Below are positions 6,206-7,614 of a stretch of 7,614 nucleotides of DNA, in pieces. The stretch covers positions 1 to 7,614 of the forward strand of contig USJG01000110.1 of assembly GCA_900554925.1 (NCBI GenBank), in the 5' to 3' direction. The DNA comes from an uncultured Lachnospiraceae bacterium (lineage in GTDB: Bacteria; Bacillota; Clostridia; Lachnospirales; Lachnospiraceae). Within the stretch, counting starts at the first letter, position 1; each line of letters starts with the position of its first letter. A program made the translations under genes and the position numbers. Below the pieces are notes generated by a model that was not told the DNA's origin, made no database searches, and saw only the letters and a program-made list of their open reading frames with translations.

Positions 6206-6234
6206 TATTCAAATGTGACATTTTGTGGTAAGAT
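6206..6234 (+). promoter_or_regulatory. Candidate promoter of the LCP gene with a palindrome over its spacer
   Basis: An extended -10, TGGTAAGAT (6226-6234), lies 17 bp after a weak -35, TATTCA (6206-6211). A perfect palindrome, AAATGT-G-ACATTT (6211-6223), sits between the two boxes, where a bound repressor would block RNA polymerase. An alternative -35, GTGACA (6215-6220), has no -10 at a suitable distance. Confidence 0.4.
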
Positions 6235-6276
6235 ATATCAGAACTTTGCTTAAAAAGAAAGCTGAAGGAGAGCGGT

Positions 6277-7386
6277 ATGGAAAAGAAAAAATGGGTTAAG
6301 CATCTCCCATTGTTTATTTTAGAGCTGGTTTTGCTGGCGGCGGCAGCCTGCGTTTTATATGTTACCCTGCGGGCCACTGACAAAGAAAGCGGCGCGGTAA
6401 AGGATAATCTCCAGGAAGAAAATATTGCGGTTAACGAAGAAGTTAAGGAAAAGATCAAAGAGACGGAGGAGACGGGAGAAACCGCCAAATATACAGGAAT
6501 TATCAACGTGGCGTTTTTTGGTGTAGACGCAAGGGACGGCAGCCTTGGAAAAGGAAACAGAAGCGACACGGTCATGGTTTGCTCCGTTAATATGGATACC
6601 CATGAGGTCAGGCTGATCTCTATTTTCAGAGATACTTATCTGAATCTGGGAAATGACGCTTATGGAAAGTGCAACAAATCTTATGCCCTGGGAGGACCGG
6701 AGCAGGCGATCGGCATGATCAATATGAATACCGACTTGTATATAACAGATTACGTAACAGTGGGATTTGAAGGGCTGATGCAGGCTGTGGACGCCCTGGG
6801 CGGCATAGAAATTGATGTGCAGGAGTCTGAGGTCAGGCATCTGAATAATTATCAGATCAGCATGGTTGGTGAAACCAGCGATGGAGTTACTTTTACGGCG
6901 GAGGAAGGAGTCGATTATATTCCTGTGACAGAAGCGGGGCTGCAAACTTTAAATGGACTTCAGACAACGGCTTACTGCAGGATCCGCTATGTGGGAGATG
7001 ATTTTAAGCGCGCCGAAAGGCAGAGGGATGTGCTTACTGCCATGATGAAAAAGGCACAGAAAGCTTCCTTAAGCGAACTGACAGAGGCTATGAACGCGGT
7101 GCTTCCAAGCATCCGCACGTCTCTGGATATTTCTGATTTTATTTCCATGCTTGGCATGGTGGCTGATTTTAATGTGACAGTAAGTGATGGATTTCCCTTT
7201 GAGGGCATGAGAAATGGTGGTACGATTGGAACGAACGGTTCCTGTGTGGTGCCTACTTCTTTAGAAGATAACGTTGTCAGGCTGCATGAGCTGCTTTATG
7301 ATGAGAAAGATTATGAGCCCTCCAAAGAGGTTAAGGAATTTAGCAAAATTATTGAAACAGATACAAAAGATTATCTACAGTATTAA
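6277..7386 (+). CDS. LytR-CpsA-Psr (LCP) family cell-wall polymer ligase
   Basis: This 369-residue protein has a short basic N-terminus and one membrane helix (about 10-31), so the rest lies outside the membrane. A Glu/Lys-rich stalk (about 35-70) leads to the LCP domain (about 75-270). Conserved LCP features are GVDAR (D84, R86), RSDTVM (R95, D97), SIFRDTYL (R118, D119) and RIRYVGDDFKRAERQRDVL, with R248 and R250 in the RQR motif. In characterised LCP proteins these Asp and Arg residues bind the pyrophosphate of polyprenyl-linked polymers, and the enzyme transfers teichoic acids or polysaccharides to peptidoglycan. The specific polymer cannot be told here. The ATG at 6277 follows AAGGAG (6265-6270) by six bases. 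The gene appears monocistronic with its own promoter. No terminator follows it before the tRNA promoter, so transcripts may continue to the terminator at 7535-7564. It is not a DNA-binding regulator despite the 'LytR' name. Confidence 0.95.
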   Translation: MEKKKWVKHLPLFILELVLLAAAACVLYVTLRATDKESGAVKDNLQEENIAVNEEVKEKIKETEETGETAKYTGIINVAFFGVDARDGSLGKGNRSDTVMVCSVNMDTHEVRLISIFRDTYLNLGNDAYGKCNKSYALGGPEQAIGMINMNTDLYITDYVTVGFEGLMQAVDALGGIEIDVQESEVRHLNNYQISMVGETSDGVTFTAEEGVDYIPVTEAGLQTLNGLQTTAYCRIRYVGDDFKRAERQRDVLTAMMKKAQKASLSELTEAMNAVLPSIRTSLDISDFISMLGMVADFNVTVSDGFPFEGMRNGGTIGTNGSCVVPTSLEDNVVRLHELLYDEKDYEPSKEVKEFSKIIETDTKDYLQY

Positions 7387-7396
7387 AAGAAATCTG

Positions 7397-7426
7397 TTGA
7401 CAGATAAATACATTATGGGATATAAT
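7397..7426 (+). promoter_or_regulatory. Consensus sigma-A promoter of tRNA-Trp
   Basis: TTGACA (7397-7402) and TATAAT (7421-7426) both match the consensus perfectly, with an 18-bp spacer. The expected start near 7433 gives a 5' leader of about 24 bases before the tRNA. It begins 10 bases after the LCP stop codon. Such a strong promoter is usual for a stable RNA. Confidence 0.92.
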
Positions 7427-7456
7427 GTGCTTCGGTGGTTTTAATGCCACTGATAC

Positions 7457-7527
7457 AGGGGCATAGTTCAAAGGTAGAACAGCGGTCTCCAAAACCGTCG
7501 ATGTGGGTTCGATTCCTACTGCCCCTG
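7457..7527 (+). tRNA. tRNA-Trp (anticodon CCA)
   Basis: The 71-base gene folds into a full cloverleaf. The acceptor stem is AGGGGCA with TGCCCCT, the D arm GTTC with GAAC, and the anticodon stem GCGGT with ACCGT around the loop CTCCAAA, with anticodon CCA at 7489-7491. The variable loop is CGAT, and the T arm is GTGGG with CCTAC around TTCGATT. The discriminator base is G (7527), as expected for tRNA-Trp. The following bases are CTA, so the 3' CCA is not encoded and must be added by tRNA nucleotidyltransferase. It has its own promoter and terminator and stands as a single tRNA gene. Confidence 0.97.
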
Positions 7528-7534
7528 CTAAAAT

Positions 7535-7564
7535 AAAAAGTACCGGAAAGCCGGTACTTTTTTT
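7535..7564. terminator. Intrinsic terminator after tRNA-Trp, bidirectional
   Basis: AAAAAGTACCGG (7535-7546) pairs over 12 bp with CCGGTACTTTTT (7551-7562) around the loop AAAG and runs into a seven-base T-tract (7558-7564). On the opposite strand the same stem is followed by TTTTTATTTTA, so it could also stop a convergent transcript from beyond the window. Confidence 0.93.
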
Positions 7565-7605
7565 GTATAACAGGAAATTCCTCCGGATTTTCCTGTTATA
7601 CAAAA
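7561..7605. repeat. 17-bp perfect inverted repeat directly after the tRNA terminator
   Basis: The left arm TTTTGTATAACAGGAAA (7561-7577) is matched exactly by the right arm (7589-7605) around an 11-base loop (7578-7588). The left arm shares its first four T with the terminator's T-tract. CCTCCGG occurs in the loop (7580-7586) and again at the window edge (7608-7614). It may be a second terminator, or the edge of a repeat or of a neighbouring transcription unit. The window ends before this can be decided. Confidence 0.75.
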
Positions 7606-7614
7606 GCCCTCCGG

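Noticed and set aside
6355..6945. Minus-strand open frame of 196 codons opposite the LCP gene
   Set aside because: The LCP gene on the + strand is clearly real, with conserved motifs throughout. The antisense frame shows no family features.
7349..7603. Minus-strand open frame of 84 codons containing GIEPTSTVLETAVLPLNYAP
   Set aside because: That peptide is the reverse-strand translation of the tRNA-Trp gene, a well-known spurious protein in bacterial annotations. There is no ribosome binding site or independent coding signal.

Overview
The window looks like chromosomal DNA from a low-to-mid GC Firmicute of class Clostridia, most likely Lachnospiraceae. The grounds are strong AGGAGG-type ribosome binding sites, a ClpC/RadA gene pair, an LCP-family cell-wall protein, a YtrA-type GntR regulator and a tRNA-Trp gene that does not encode its CCA end. 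This placement is inference from content, not from a database match. All genes run left to right on the + strand.

Layout: (1) 2-1240 is the 3' part of a membrane protein with two extracytoplasmic bacterial SH3 domains, one transmembrane helix and a highly charged cytoplasmic tail. It is followed by a perfect hairpin. (2) 1334-4175 is a tight two-gene operon: a small GntR-family repressor-like protein, then one nucleotide later clpC, the Hsp100 unfoldase of the ClpCP protease. (3) 4244-4657 encodes a 137-residue protein of unknown function with its own promoter, which carries striking TGTAG/CTACA symmetry. (4) 4774-6147 is radA, preceded by a strong hairpin. (5) 6277-7386 is an LytR-CpsA-Psr family protein with its own promoter. 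(6) 7457-7527 is tRNA-Trp with a consensus promoter and a strong terminator, followed by a second long inverted repeat that runs to the window edge.

How the genes relate: clpC next to radA is a conserved Firmicute arrangement; in Bacillus it is ctsR-mcsA-mcsB-clpC-radA. Here the position of the CtsR repressor is taken by an unrelated GntR/YtrA-type regulator, mcsA and mcsB are absent from the locus, and an extra small protein gene sits between clpC and radA. This rewiring of a proteostasis operon is the most interesting point in an otherwise housekeeping region. I found no mobile element, CRISPR array, toxin-antitoxin pair or clear defence system.

No gene-free stretch exceeds about 130 bases. 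The intergenic stretches hold promoters, hairpins and short inverted repeats, which are listed individually.
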